Origin: JAMXLO01 sp963726125
GTDB taxonomy: Bacteria; Pseudomonadota; Alphaproteobacteria; Acetobacterales; Acetobacteraceae
Assembly: GCA_963726125.1 (NCBI GenBank)
Contig: CAVSBG010000001.1
Location: 186,001-250,000, forward strand
Reading direction: 5' to 3'
DNA length: 64,000 nucleotides
Shown: positions 10,374 through 19,818 of the stretch, in pieces
How positions within the stretch are numbered: the first letter of the stretch is position 1
Layout of the letters: every line of letters begins with the position of its first letter
Notes under the pieces: model-generated
Databases searched by the model: none
Told to the model about the DNA's origin: nothing
Seen by the model: only the letters and a program-made list of their open reading frames with translations
Position numbers and translations under genes: made by a program

Positions 10374-11534
10374 GTGACCATCAGAAAAGTTCGGTGGCCA
10401 TTGTTGGTCGCACTTGTTGTCGCACTGGGCGTCGGCTTCTGGGCGCTGCGCAGCCACCACTCCGCGCGCGCGTCCACGGGCACTGCAGAAAACGCATCGC
10501 AGTTGCCGCCGGCGCCGGTCACCGTCGTTCCAGCAAAAGTCAGCGATGTTCCCGTTTATTTGCGCGGCCTTGGGACCGTGCAGGCATTCAATGTCGTCGG
10601 CGTGAAAGCGCAGGTGAACGGCATGTTGATCGCCATCCCGGTACAAGAAGGCCAGGAGGTGCATCAGGGCGACGTGGTCGCGCAGATCGATCCGCGACCG
10701 TACCAGGCTATCCTGGACCAGGCGACCGCTCAGCGCGCCGAGGACGCCGCACAACTGCAGAGCGCGCAGCTCGATCTTCAGCGCTACCAGAACCTCGCGA
10801 AGCGCCAGTTCGCCCCGGTTCAGCAGGTCGACGATCAGCAGGCGACGGTCAACAAGCTGACTGCGGCGATCCAGGCCGACACAGCGGCGATGGAGACAGC
10901 ACAGATCAATGTTGGCTACTGCACGATCCACGCTCCGATCAACGGCCGGATCAGCTTCTACCAGACCGACATCGGCAATCTGATCCAGATCGCGAACCAG
11001 ACGATAGTTTCGATCATGCAGGATCGGCCGATATCCGTGGTATTTACGCTGGCCGAGGCGCAATTGCCGCGGATCCAACAGGCGATGGCCAAAGCGAAGC
11101 TGTCGGTACTCGCCTATAGCAGCGACGACAAGAGCAAGCTAGCCGACGGCCAGCTGCTAACGCCAAACAATGCGATCGACACCACGACGGGCACGATCCA
11201 ACTCAAGGCCACGTTCGCAAACGACAACGACGCGCTGTGGCCGGGCGAATTCGTCAATTCCCGGCTGCTTGTGGATACACTGCAACATGCAGTGACGATA
11301 CCCGTAGCCGCTATTCAGCACGGACCGAATGGATTGTACGTGTTCACGATCAAGCCGGACAGCACGGCACAGCAACAGACTATTCAGGTGACGTACCAAG
11401 ATGGCGAGAGTGCCGTGATCTCGCAGGGACTGAGCGGCGGCGAGAACGTCGTTCTTACCGGGCAATCGCGACTTTCGCCCGGAACGCGCGTGACGATCGA
11501 CACAGGCAATTCCACTGCCGTCAGCAAGCGCTAA
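10374..11534 (+). CDS. RND efflux periplasmic adaptor (MdtA-like)
   Basis: Membrane fusion protein linking an RND pump to an outer-membrane channel. An N-terminal membrane anchor (WPLLVALVVALGVGFWAL) is followed by a Pro-rich linker, then the lipoyl/barrel half-motif LGTVQAFNVVGVKAQVNGML, an alpha-hairpin (AILDQATAQRAEDAAQLQSA) and GYCTIHAPINGRIS closing the lipoyl domain; PISVVFTLAEAQLP belongs to the MdtA group. The GTG at 10374 is chosen because the anchor begins just after it and AAGGA lies 11 bases upstream; an upstream ATG at 10287 would add 29 unlikely residues. It is 21 bases before the pump gene, so the two are co-transcribed. No TolC-type gene is in the window. Confidence 0.9.
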   Translation: MTIRKVRWPLLVALVVALGVGFWALRSHHSARASTGTAENASQLPPAPVTVVPAKVSDVPVYLRGLGTVQAFNVVGVKAQVNGMLIAIPVQEGQEVHQGDVVAQIDPRPYQAILDQATAQRAEDAAQLQSAQLDLQRYQNLAKRQFAPVQQVDDQQATVNKLTAAIQADTAAMETAQINVGYCTIHAPINGRISFYQTDIGNLIQIANQTIVSIMQDRPISVVFTLAEAQLPRIQQAMAKAKLSVLAYSSDDKSKLADGQLLTPNNAIDTTTGTIQLKATFANDNDALWPGEFVNSRLLVDTLQHAVTIPVAAIQHGPNGLYVFTIKPDSTAQQQTIQVTYQDGESAVISQGLSGGENVVLTGQSRLSPGTRVTIDTGNSTAVSKR

Positions 11535-11555
11535 CACCGGCCAGGGCGAGAACGC

Positions 11556-14500
11556 ATGAGCATCTCCACCCCGTTCATCCGCCGCCCGATCGCGACGTCG
11601 CTGCTGACGGCGGCGATCCTGCTGGCGGGATTGGTGGCGTTCCCTCTGCTGCCCGTGGCACCGCTGCCGAACGTGGAATTCCCGACCCTCTCGGTATCCG
11701 CCAGCTACCCTGGCGCAAGCCCCGAAACGATGGCGTCCACCGTCGCAACGCCGCTGGAGACGGAATTCGGCGAGATGCTGCCGGGGCTCGCGCAGATGAC
11801 CTCCGCCAGTGTTCAAGGCAGCACTCAGATCAGCCTGCAATTCGATCTCAGCACCGACATCAAGACAGAAGAGACCATGGTGCTGGAGGCGATCAATGCC
11901 GCCGAGGGTTCACTGCCCAAGAACATGCCAACGCCACCGACATTCCGCGAGACCAATCCCTCCGACGCACCGATACTGATTCTCTCGATGCAATCGGACC
12001 AGGCGCCGATAACCGAGGTCGACAACTACGCGGAAAATCTTGTGGAGCAGCAACTCTCCCAGCTCTCCGGTGTCGGCCAAGTACTGGTCGGCGGGCAGCA
12101 GACGCCGGCTATCCGGGTCCAGGTCGATCCCGCCAGGCTCGCCTCGATGGGATTGACCATGGAGGACGTTCGGACCGTGCTGACGAACGCGACTGTGGAC
12201 AATCCGAAGGGCAGCATCGACGGACCAAAGCAGTCGTACACGATCTATGCCAACGACCAGCTTACCAAGGCGGACCCGTATGACAACATCATTATCGGAT
12301 ACCGTAACGGCGCGGCGATTCGTATCGGCGATATCGGGCATGCGGTGGATGGTCCACAAAATCGCGAACTCGCTGCATGGACTAACGGCAAACGCGCGGT
12401 CCTGCTGCTGGTGTTCAAGCAGGCAAACGCCAACGTCATCTCGACGGCCAACGGCGTAAAGGCCAGGTTGCGGTCTCTCGCAAATGACATCCCCTCCAAT
12501 ATCCATCTGGCGGTCGTGTCGGACCGGACGCTGACCATTCGCGCATCGGTGAACGATGTAGAGTTCACCCTGATACTTGCGATCGTGCTGGTGGTGATGG
12601 TGATCTTCCTGTTCCTGCGTAACCTCTGGGCCACCATCATCCCTAGTGTCACAATTCCAGTAGCGCTCGCCGGGACACTCGGCGCCATGTACCTCTGTGG
12701 TTTCAGCCTGGACAACCTGTCGCTGATGGGCCTGACCATCGCCGTCGGTTTCGTGGTGGACGACGCGATCGTGATGCTGGAGAACATCTTCCGTCACATC
12801 GAAAATGGCATGAAGCCGATGGACGCCGCGATCAAGGGTGCCGGCGAGATCGGCTTCACCATCATATCGATCAGCTTTTCCCTGATCGCCGTGTTCATCC
12901 CGCTGCTGCTGATGGGCGGCATCGTCGGCCGGCTGTTCCGCGAATTCGCGATCTGCGTGTCGATGACCATCGTCATCTCAGCGATCGTCTCACTCACGCT
13001 CACACCGATGATGGCGTCGCGCTTCCTGTCGGCCGAGGCCCACGAGCACGGCCGCATATACAATGCCATCGAGCGCGTGTTCGCCGCGGTCCTGGGCTTC
13101 TATGAGCGGACGCTCGACATCGCATTGCGCTTCCGCTTCATCACGCTGATGGCGTTCGTGGCGACGGTCAGCGTCACGGTTCTGCTTTACGTGATTATTC
13201 CCAAGGGCTTCTTTCCGGAACAGGACACCGGCATCCTGACCGGCACAACTGTGGCCGCGGACGACATTTCCTATGACGCGATGTCCACGCTGCAACAGCA
13301 GGTTAACCAGATCGTGCTGACGGATCCCGCGGTAGCGTCCGTCGTTGCATCGGTCGGCGCTGGTTCGGGCGGCCAGACCGCCAACAATGGCCGCATGTAC
13401 ATCACGCTGAAGCCATGGGAAGAGCGGCAGGACAACGCCTTCCAGGTCATCAATCGCATCGACCAGAAGTTGCAGAGTGTGCAGGGAATCCGCCTGTTCC
13501 TGCAGGCGGTACAGGATGTCCGCGTCGGTGCCCGCGCGTCACGCACCGAATATCAGTATACCTTGCAAGACGAGAACGCGAGCGAGCTCAATACCTGGGC
13601 ACCGAAGATACTGGACAAGCTGCGCACCTTGCCGCAGCTCGCCGACGTCACGTCGGATCAGGAAAGCGGCGGCACCACCGACACGTTGACCTATGATCGG
13701 GACCAGGCGGCCCGTTTCGGCATCCAGGCAGCGACCATTGATAACATCCTCTACGACGCATTCGGACAGCGCGAGGTGGCGCAGTACTTCACCGGCAACA
13801 AGGCATACTATGTGGTCCTGGAGGCGCTGCAGGATCAACTTGGCCAACTCGGCACATTACAGAAGCTCTACGTCACGTCGTCGAGCGGCCAGGCCGTGCC
13901 GTTGTCCACCCTCGTCCGTGAAACGACGGCGCCGATCCAACCCATCGGCGTGAACCATCAGAGCCAGTTCCCGTCAGTGACCATCTCGTTCAACCTGAAA
14001 GGCAATGCCGCGCTGGGCGACGCAGTGAACACCATCCAGAAGACCGAAGCGGGCATGGGCGTGCCGGTCACGTTGCAGGGCTCGTTCCAGGGCACTGCGC
14101 AAGCGTTTCAGAGTTCACTCAGCACCGAGCCTTACCTGATCGCCGCGGCCCTGGTTACCGTCTACATCATCCTCGGCATCCTCTACGAAAGCTACGTGCT
14201 GCCGCTGACGATATTGTCCACGCTGCCGTCGGCCGGCGTGGGCGCGCTGCTGATCCTGTTGGTCTTCGGCTACCAGCTTACTGTGATCGCGCTCATTGGC
14301 ATCATCCTGCTCATCGGCATCGTGAAGAAGAACGGCATCATGATGGTGGACTTCGCCATCAATGCGGAGCGACACGATGGGCTCTCGTCAGTGGCAGCAA
14401 TCCGCCAGGCCTGCCTGATGCGCTTCCGCCCAATTCTGATGACGACGATGGCGGCGCTGCTCAGTGGCGTGCCGCTGATGGTGGAAAGCGGCGCGGGATC

Positions 14501-14693
14501 GGAGCTGCGCAAGCCTCTTGGTTTCGCGATGGTGGGGGGCCTGGCACTGAGCCAGGTGCTGACGCTCTACACCACACCAGTGATCTATCTGTATCTCGAC
14601 CGGCTGCAGCATTGGCTGTCGCCGCGCCGCGCTCCGCATATGCCGAAACTCGCTGCCATCCTGGCGAGGACCGAGGCTGAGGGCGCAGACTAA
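11556..14693 (+). CDS. RND multidrug efflux pump, inner-membrane subunit (MdtB/AcrB-like)
   Basis: Proton-driven exporter of 1045 residues, full length for the hydrophobe/amphiphile efflux family. It starts with MSISTPFIRRPIATSLLT, the usual first helix, then the large periplasmic loop (FRETNPSDAPILILSM) and central helices. The proton-relay pair Asp402-Asp403 is seen in VGFVVDDAIVMLENIFRHIE in TM4, and the matching lysine region in TM10 is GIVKKNGIMMVDFA near residue 922. Both halves of the duplicated fold are intact with no frame breaks. It lies between its adaptor and a MarR regulator in one operon. Substrates cannot be predicted; MdtBC-type pumps export drugs, bile salts or similar compounds. 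Confidence 0.93.
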   Translation: MSISTPFIRRPIATSLLTAAILLAGLVAFPLLPVAPLPNVEFPTLSVSASYPGASPETMASTVATPLETEFGEMLPGLAQMTSASVQGSTQISLQFDLSTDIKTEETMVLEAINAAEGSLPKNMPTPPTFRETNPSDAPILILSMQSDQAPITEVDNYAENLVEQQLSQLSGVGQVLVGGQQTPAIRVQVDPARLASMGLTMEDVRTVLTNATVDNPKGSIDGPKQSYTIYANDQLTKADPYDNIIIGYRNGAAIRIGDIGHAVDGPQNRELAAWTNGKRAVLLLVFKQANANVISTANGVKARLRSLANDIPSNIHLAVVSDRTLTIRASVNDVEFTLILAIVLVVMVIFLFLRNLWATIIPSVTIPVALAGTLGAMYLCGFSLDNLSLMGLTIAVGFVVDDAIVMLENIFRHIENGMKPMDAAIKGAGEIGFTIISISFSLIAVFIPLLLMGGIVGRLFREFAICVSMTIVISAIVSLTLTPMMASRFLSAEAHEHGRIYNAIERVFAAVLGFYERTLDIALRFRFITLMAFVATVSVTVLLYVIIPKGFFPEQDTGILTGTTVAADDISYDAMSTLQQQVNQIVLTDPAVASVVASVGAGSGGQTANNGRMYITLKPWEERQDNAFQVINRIDQKLQSVQGIRLFLQAVQDVRVGARASRTEYQYTLQDENASELNTWAPKILDKLRTLPQLADVTSDQESGGTTDTLTYDRDQAARFGIQAATIDNILYDAFGQREVAQYFTGNKAYYVVLEALQDQLGQLGTLQKLYVTSSSGQAVPLSTLVRETTAPIQPIGVNHQSQFPSVTISFNLKGNAALGDAVNTIQKTEAGMGVPVTLQGSFQGTAQAFQSSLSTEPYLIAAALVTVYIILGILYESYVLPLTILSTLPSAGVGALLILLVFGYQLTVIALIGIILLIGIVKKNGIMMVDFAINAERHDGLSSVAAIRQACLMRFRPILMTTMAALLSGVPLMVESGAGSELRKPLGFAMVGGLALSQVLTLYTTPVIYLYLDRLQHWLSPRRAPHMPKLAAILARTEAEGAD

Positions 14694-14711
14694 CTGCCGG
14701 AGGGACGGGTC

Positions 14712-15194
14712 ATGGACACCGCACGGAAGAGACCGTCGCACAGTCGGCGTACACTCGGCTTTCTGCTGCGGGACAGTTCCCGGCTCATGCGGCGCCGCTT
14801 CGTGCATCACGCGCGCGAGGCGAAACTGCCGCTGAACCTGTCCGAGGCGGCCTTGCTGTCGCAGGTCTGGCATGAGCCGGGTATCAGCCAGGCCGGCGTG
14901 GCAAACCTGCTCGACATGGAAACGATATCGGTGGTTCGTCTCGTGGACAGCCTGGAGCATGCCAAGCTGTTGCAGCGACGACCACATGCCAGGGATCGAC
15001 GCGTTTGGACACTCTGGCTGACATCAGCAGGGGAAAGCGCAATCGTCGAGGTGCACCGGATCAATGACAAGGTGCGCGGCGAGGCACTCGCAGGCGTATC
15101 GAACGACGAACGCGAGCAACTCCTGGATACTCTGCTCCGGCTGCGCACGAATTTATTGCAAGCGGCGGAGGCGGATCAGCCAGCGGCGGCTTGA
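14712..15194 (+). CDS. MarR-family transcriptional regulator
   Basis: 160-residue winged-helix regulator. The fold shows as LNLSEAALLSQVWHEPGISQ, AGVANLLDMETISVVRLVDSLE (recognition helix) and the wing LLQRRPHARDRRVWTLWLTSAG with the conserved DRR. It starts 18 bases after the pump gene, with GGAGGGAC as ribosome site, so it is the third gene of the efflux operon and probably its repressor, released by a pump substrate; that role is inferred from position and family. It converges on the histidine kinase gene, with 14 bases between the stops. Confidence 0.9.
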   Translation: MDTARKRPSHSRRTLGFLLRDSSRLMRRRFVHHAREAKLPLNLSEAALLSQVWHEPGISQAGVANLLDMETISVVRLVDSLEHAKLLQRRPHARDRRVWTLWLTSAGESAIVEVHRINDKVRGEALAGVSNDEREQLLDTLLRLRTNLLQAAEADQPAAA

Positions 15195-15208
15195 TGCCAA
15201 AGCTCCGA

Positions 15209-16660
15209 TCATTGCACCCCGATGGCGGCGAGCGGCACAACACGATCTGCTTCCGTCTGTTGAACCGATATTGGGGCGGCACCATCCAGCGCAACCGTGA
15301 CCATGCAGCCAGGCGCTGCATCGGTGATGGACAGGTCCATGCCATGCAGCCGGGCAACGGCGGCGACAAGCGCGAGGCCAAGGCCACTTCCCGGTGCATG
15401 GCGGCTCTCCTCGGCGCGATAGAAACGCAGCAATACAGCCTCACGCTCGTCACGAGGGATACCGGGCCCATCATCCGCGACCTCAAAGCCCAGCCCGCGG
15501 ACGGTGGCAAAGGTCCGTATCGTGATGCGCCCACCGAACGGCGTGAACTTGAGGCCGTTGTCCACGAGGTTCGCCATGGCCTCAAACAGCAGGTTCGGAT
15601 CACCGCGCATAACGGCCGGTGCGCTGTGCGAAATGAGCTCCAGCGTGACCCCCTTCTCTTCCGCCATCGGCTCGTAGAGTTCGACGGTGTCGGCCGCGAC
15701 CCGCGACAGGTTCACCATTGTGAACCCCTCCCGGCGCGCACCGTTCTCCACCTCGGCAATCCGCAACATTGCCGCGAACGTCTTGAGAAGATCCTTCGTC
15801 TCCAGGATCGCCTCGTCCACCGCGCTTGCGTACTGCTGCGTCGAACCCGCGCGGCGGCGCGCACGCTCCAGCCCGGCAAGCAGCCGGGTGAGCGGCGTGC
15901 GGAGGTCATGCGCGACATTATCGCAAACACCCTTCACTTCGTGCATGAGGCGCTCGATCTCGCTGAGCATGAAGTTGATCGCGTGGATCAGGCGATCGAA
16001 ATCGCTGGTGCGGCCCCGCGTCGGCAAACGGCCGGATAGATCGCCGTTCACGATCCGCTGGATCGCGAGCGTCACCGCGTCGATGCGGCGGACCGCCGAG
16101 AGGCCGGTCATGGCTGCACCGGCGAGACCCAACAGCGCGGTTACCAGGCCACCCCATAAGAAGGAGTGCACGAGTACATCAACGAACTCGGTTGCGCCGC
16201 TCATGTCCTCGGCGATCAGAAGCAGGTTGCCTGAAGTCGGCATGCGATGCGCCAGCCCGCGGTACCACACATTCTCATCGCCACGACGCACTGTGAAATC
16301 GCACGGCCGGTCCTGGGGCATATTCGCAAGCAGCGCCGGCGGCACACTCAAGATGCTGCCGGCAATGCGGTGTCCGGCGGGATCAAACAAAGTGAATGGA
16401 CGCTCCAGTGCCGGGTCGCCAGTGACGTGGGCCGCGAGGTGCTCGAGTCGGTCGTCCTTGTCCAAAGCGAGGTAGGTGTTCTGCTCACGTGCGAGCCAAT
16501 TATCGACTCGGCCGACCAGGTAACCCCTGGTCTGGCAAAACAGAAAGCCGAACAGCGCCAGCGAGGCTGCGCCGAACAGCAGCAGGAACAGCAGTGCCAG
16601 CCGGAAACTGGTGGTGCGGCGAAGTTCAATCAGGCGCACGGAGCATGTACCCGGAGCCAC
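15209..16660 (-). CDS. Sensor histidine kinase
   Basis: Membrane-bound two-component kinase of 483 residues. Order: first membrane helix near residues 20-42, a periplasmic sensor region of about 120 residues, a second helix (SFLWGGLVTALLGLAGAAMT), a HAMP linker, then the HisKA domain with His251 in AHDLRTPLTRLL as the phosphorylated residue, and the HATPase domain with N box (MANLVDNGLKFTP), G1 (DDGPGIP) and G2 (GSGLGLALV). It overlaps the end of the response regulator gene and is surely its partner. A GTG at 16639 is an alternative start, shortening the overlap. Being next to the RND operon, it may respond to envelope stress or pump substrates; that is inference. Confidence 0.92.
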   Translation of the reverse strand: MAPGTCSVRLIELRRTTSFRLALLFLLLFGAASLALFGFLFCQTRGYLVGRVDNWLAREQNTYLALDKDDRLEHLAAHVTGDPALERPFTLFDPAGHRIAGSILSVPPALLANMPQDRPCDFTVRRGDENVWYRGLAHRMPTSGNLLLIAEDMSGATEFVDVLVHSFLWGGLVTALLGLAGAAMTGLSAVRRIDAVTLAIQRIVNGDLSGRLPTRGRTSDFDRLIHAINFMLSEIERLMHEVKGVCDNVAHDLRTPLTRLLAGLERARRRAGSTQQYASAVDEAILETKDLLKTFAAMLRIAEVENGARREGFTMVNLSRVAADTVELYEPMAEEKGVTLELISHSAPAVMRGDPNLLFEAMANLVDNGLKFTPFGGRITIRTFATVRGLGFEVADDGPGIPRDEREAVLLRFYRAEESRHAPGSGLGLALVAAVARLHGMDLSITDAAPGCMVTVALDGAAPISVQQTEADRVVPLAAIGVQ

Positions 16661-17309
16661 GGACCGTCTGGATCATGGACTCGCTGCCTTCCGGATCAAG
16701 CTTCCGCCGCAGCTTGCCGATATGGACATCGATGACGTTGGTGGGCTCGATGTAGTGGTAGTTCCAGACCTCCTCGAACAGCATGGTGCGCGTAACGACC
16801 TGGCCTGAGTGGCGCATCAGATATTCCAGCAGGCGATGCTCGCGCGGGAGGAGTTCGATGACGTTGCTGCCGTAACGAACGACGTGCGAGAGCAGATCCA
16901 TCTCCAGAGTGCCGACGCGTAGCATGGTTTCGCGTTGCGGGCCGGAATGGCGGCGCAGCAGGACATCAAGGCGGGCAGTAAGTTCGAGGAAGTCGAACGG
17001 CTTGGTCAGGTAGTCATCGCCGCCGGCACGCAGGCCGCGAACCCGCTCGTCCACCGCCGATAGCGCACTCAGGATAAGCACCGGAGCCTGCTCGCCGGCT
17101 GCCCGCAATGTCGCGAGCACGCCGAGCCCATCCAGGCCGCCCGGCAGCATGCGGTCGAGCACGATCGCGTCATATGATTCGGCGGCGGCCTTCAGCAGCC
17201 CCTCGCGCCCGGTGGCGGCGCGCTCGACATCGAACCCGTAATCGCCGAGTGCCGCCCTGATCTCGTTCGCCGTCTGCGTGTCGTCCTCGACGACGAGCAC
17301 TCGGGTCAT
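16626..17309 (-). CDS. OmpR-family response regulator
   Basis: Receiver plus winged-helix regulator of 227 residues. The receiver has the acidic pair in VVEDD (residues 9-10), the phospho-acceptor Asp52 in IVLDRMLPGG and Lys103 in YLTKPFD; the output domain ends with DVHIGKLRRKLDPEG and TVRGSGYMLRAP, typical of OmpR/PhoB. The open frame extends upstream to 17468, but the ATG at 17309 begins the family-standard MTRVLVVEDD and has GAGG eight bases upstream, so it is chosen. It precedes and overlaps the kinase gene. It shares a 145-base divergent control region with the second response regulator. Confidence 0.93.
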   Translation of the reverse strand: MTRVLVVEDDTQTANEIRAALGDYGFDVERAATGREGLLKAAAESYDAIVLDRMLPGGLDGLGVLATLRAAGEQAPVLILSALSAVDERVRGLRAGGDDYLTKPFDFLELTARLDVLLRRHSGPQRETMLRVGTLEMDLLSHVVRYGSNVIELLPREHRLLEYLMRHSGQVVTRTMLFEEVWNYHYIEPTNVIDVHIGKLRRKLDPEGSESMIQTVRGSGYMLRAPD

Positions 17310-17454
17310 ATCTCGCACCTCGGAGTCCAAGTGCGACCCGACGATCGCTATGACGGCCGGCGCGCTGCTTGATGACTTGGTGCGATTTTGGCAGTGATGC
17401 TCCAACGTCCGCTTCGCCCGAACATGAAATGCAGTTAACCCTGATGGTGGCCGC

Positions 17455-18162
17455 ATGCGCCTGCTCATCGTGGAGGATGACGACAGGGCCGCGCGCTACC
17501 TGGTCCGCGGCCTGTCGGAGAGTGGACATGTGGTCGATCATGCCGGGGACGGTGAGACAGGACTCGCTCTTGCCTCCGAGGGCATCTACGACGCCCTGAT
17601 CGTTGATCGACGGCTTCCCCAGATGGACGGATTGACGCTCGTCCGGCGTCTGCGCGAACGCGATACCATCACGCTGGTTCTTATGCTCAGCGCCATCGCC
17701 ACGTCCACTGACCGGGTGGAGGGAATGCGCGCGGGCTGCGATGATTATCTCGCCAAGCCATACGCGTTCGTCGAGGTGCTGGCGCGCCTGGAGGCACTTG
17801 GACGGCGCGCAGACAGGGCACGCGGGCTAAGTGTCCTGCGGGTCGCGGATCTCGAACTCGACACACAGGCGCGGCGGGCGTCACGCGGCGGGCAGGTGAT
17901 CCGGCTGCAACACCGGGAGTTTTTGCTATTGGAGTATCTCGTGCGTCACGCTGGGCAGGTCGTCACCCGGACCATGCTGCTTGAAGCGACATGGCGTTAC
18001 GAATTTGAACCGCGCGGCAACATCATCGACATGCATGTGCACCGGCTGCGCCAGAAGGTTGATCACGGTTTTCCATACCCATTGATTCATACTGTGGCTG
18101 GCGCAGGCTACATGGTCCGCGCGCCCGCCGACGCAGACGGAACAGTCGAGCCGCCTGCCTAG
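17455..18162 (+). CDS. OmpR-family response regulator, second copy
   Basis: 235-residue regulator, divergent from the one paired with the kinase. Receiver: VEDDD at residues 7-10, phospho-acceptor Asp51 in IVDRRLPQMDG, Lys101 in YLAKPYAF. Output domain: REFLLLEYLVRHAGQVVTRTMLLE and MHVHRLRQKVD, then HTVAGAGYMVRAP. There is no kinase gene on its own strand, so it is either an orphan or shares the kinase across the divergent promoter. The two receivers are clearly related but not recent duplicates. Downstream lies a small exported protein. Confidence 0.9.
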   Translation: MRLLIVEDDDRAARYLVRGLSESGHVVDHAGDGETGLALASEGIYDALIVDRRLPQMDGLTLVRRLRERDTITLVLMLSAIATSTDRVEGMRAGCDDYLAKPYAFVEVLARLEALGRRADRARGLSVLRVADLELDTQARRASRGGQVIRLQHREFLLLEYLVRHAGQVVTRTMLLEATWRYEFEPRGNIIDMHVHRLRQKVDHGFPYPLIHTVAGAGYMVRAPADADGTVEPPA

Positions 18163-18298
18163 CGCAGATCAGGTCACACGACGCGATCCATAAAGCCGAT
18201 TTTATGCGGGCGCGAAGCGGCGGGCATCCGGGTTCGTCCACCGTGGCGATGGCACTGGCGATTGGCGCCACGTGACGCGACAAGTTGGGAATGTGACG

Positions 18299-18556
18299 AT
18301 GAAAAGCACGACAATTACCGCCGCGATCGCCGCGGCCACGGTGATCGGCCTTGGTATTGGATCTGCCTATGCCGCCGGCAGCAGTGATGTGGCCTCGGCC
18401 AATGGCAACCAGACCGCTCCCGCCACGCAGTACTCGGTCACGCCGCAAGGCAGCGCGATGCAGCAGCAGGATCCACAGCAGGTAAACCAATTCATGACAT
18501 CGAACCCTGGCCAGCCCCCACACTTCTCGACATACGACAACAACGGCCAGGGCTGA
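18299..18556 (+). CDS. Small exported protein, unknown function
   Basis: 85 residues. Begins with a clear signal peptide (TAAIAAATVIGLGIGSAYA, cut before AG). The mature part is about 60 residues, rich in Gln, Asn, Ser and Pro, with no cysteine and no recognised domain, probably disordered. The ATG at 18299 is chosen over an in-frame upstream codon because it begins the signal peptide. It follows the second response regulator by 136 bases and ends just before a good terminator, so it is a real transcription unit. It may belong to that regulator's regulon; that is only positional. Confidence 0.65.
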   Translation: MKSTTITAAIAAATVIGLGIGSAYAAGSSDVASANGNQTAPATQYSVTPQGSAMQQQDPQQVNQFMTSNPGQPPHFSTYDNNGQG

Positions 18557-18584
18557 AGCCGCCGGTCCGTTCCCGGTTGCGAAG

Positions 18585-18604
18585 AGGGCCGCTCTGGCGG
18601 CCCT
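18585..18604 (+). terminator. Rho-independent terminator-like hairpin
   Basis: Perfect 8-base stem AGGGCCGC / GCGGCCCT with a four-base loop TCTG, then TTC. It lies 29 bases after the stop of the small exported protein. The T-run is short, so termination strength is uncertain. Confidence 0.65.
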
Positions 18605-18632
18605 TTCGGCATCCAACCGCGCGGGAACGCGC

Positions 18633-18935
18633 TCAGCCGTTCTTGAAGATCTCAAGATCGACCAGGACACCAATGTGGTCGCTGGCTGCAAACACCTTAA
18701 GGGTTTGTCGGGGCCTGCTTCGCGCTCTCCACTCGGGCATGCCCCTTGCGGAGAGCGTTTCGGCCTCCCGACAAGCACATGATCGAAGCGATTCCGATCG
18801 TCGTCCTGCCCGAGGATCTGTTCGATACCTGCCTTCGCATTTCGGATTGTCGACGGCCCATGTGTGGTCGGCCATCGCCGACAAAGGTCCGGGCATCGCG
18901 ATAGAACACGCAGCGCCCTCCCAGCGACCATCTAC
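18633..18935 (-). pseudogene. Decayed endonuclease/exonuclease/phosphatase-family remnant
   Basis: No single frame is a whole gene, but three minus-strand frames together resemble the C-terminal part of an EEP-fold (DNase I-like) protein: HTWAVDNPK, then AGIEQILGQDDDRNRFDHVLV in another frame, and finally FAASDHIGVLVDLEIFKNG before a stop at 18633. The RIDHVLV-like segment and the SDH..V..DLE ending are family hallmarks. The frame changes and the missing N-terminal domain mean it is a remnant. Recognition is by eye and could be wrong. Confidence 0.4.
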
Positions 18936-19242
18936 CCGTAAGTTAGCTGATACATACATGCTGACGCGTGAGGTTCGGCATTGAACTCGCCAAGCTTCGG
19001 TGTTGAACCGCGACGCCACTGCCGCGCGATGCCCCTCTTGAGCAGAGCATCGAGATCGAGCCCGGTCGGCCGCTAGCGTCCAGAGCACACGGCCGGCATA
19101 TAGACCAGAATGTTCCAGAGACTCAGTCCGGATCCCGTAAGTATCTCAGGGTCAGCAAATCGCCCTGCCACGATGAAGCCAGTACCCAGAATCGTTGAAG
19201 CGCGACACACCAAACGTCGTGGCCGTCCTTGTGGCGGCCAAC
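18936..19242. other. Intergenic stretch with no clear gene
   Basis: 307 bases between the nuclease remnant and the palindromic repeat. Short open frames on both strands are Arg-rich and do not look coding. I see no RNA gene or promoter that I can support. Confidence 0.4.
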
Positions 19243-19310
19243 CACGTCTTTCGCGCGCCTGGCGAAGACGTGGATGGCCGGGACACGCCAGGACAAGCCC
19301 GGCCATGACG
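19243..19310. repeat. REP-like palindromic intergenic repeat
   Basis: Two adjoining palindromes: CCACGTCTT / AAGACGTGG at 19243-19251 and 19265-19273, and GGCCGGG ... CCCGGCC at about 19276-19302 ending in ATGACG. A shorter relative, GATGGCCGGG ... CTGGCCATGACG, lies at 57669-57696. Elements of this look (GGCCGGGACAAGCCCGGCC core) are widespread between genes in alphaproteobacteria. Confidence 0.6.
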
Positions 19311-19518
19311 CGTAGGCTTGTAACTCGCGCTCCATCGATGGCGGGCACTAGGCAGCCTGATAGCAGCCGTGACCGTGGCTGATGGGTAACGGAACGCCCT
19401 CTGTCCACGTCAGGAACTCCGTCCTGTTGAGGTCATGAGCAAACCCGCTCAGCTCCATATTCACACTTGACAACCGCCAGGATCGGCCGGTCATGATCGG
19501 GCTATCATAGGAGATGAC

Positions 19519-19818
19519 ATGATCCGCTTTTCGCTCATTGTAGCGCTGCTCCTCCTTGTCGGCTGCACCGATCAGTCGAGAGGCACCGCTCTGAACGAAT
19601 GTGGGATGAAACATTATATGGAAAGTCCGTCGACGCAGGGGCAACTCATCCCAGACTGCATGTCGGAGAAATCCTTTGCAGTGGTGGCCGGATGTAGCCC
19701 CGTCACAAACGACGATGAATGGGATCGGCAGGGCAGTCCATTCGCGTTCGACAATCCAAGGTGTTATCGGCCGCTTGGCACAGGGCGATGGATGGCCACG
19801 TTGCTATCGCCAATGTGA
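19519..19818 (+). CDS. Small lipoprotein, unknown function
   Basis: 99 residues. Starts with a lipoprotein signal: MIRFSLIVALLLLVGC, with LLVGC as lipobox and Cys16 as the lipidated residue. The mature part has five more cysteines, which may form disulfides in the periplasm. No domain is recognised. The start has a strong ribosome site (AGGAGA, six bases before the ATG). It is isolated between a palindromic repeat and a short DUF3096-like gene, in a region with gene remnants. Confidence 0.65.
   Translation: MIRFSLIVALLLLVGCTDQSRGTALNECGMKHYMESPSTQGQLIPDCMSEKSFAVVAGCSPVTNDDEWDRQGSPFAFDNPRCYRPLGTGRWMATLLSPM

Noticed and set aside
11910..12797. Long minus-strand open frame opposite the RND pump gene
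   Set aside because: It is a high-GC shadow; the translation is rich in Arg, His and Asp without any domain, and the plus-strand gene is certain.
18577..18984. 135-codon plus-strand frame
   Set aside because: Lies over the terminator and opposite the nuclease-like remnant; composition is Arg/Ser-rich as in shadows.
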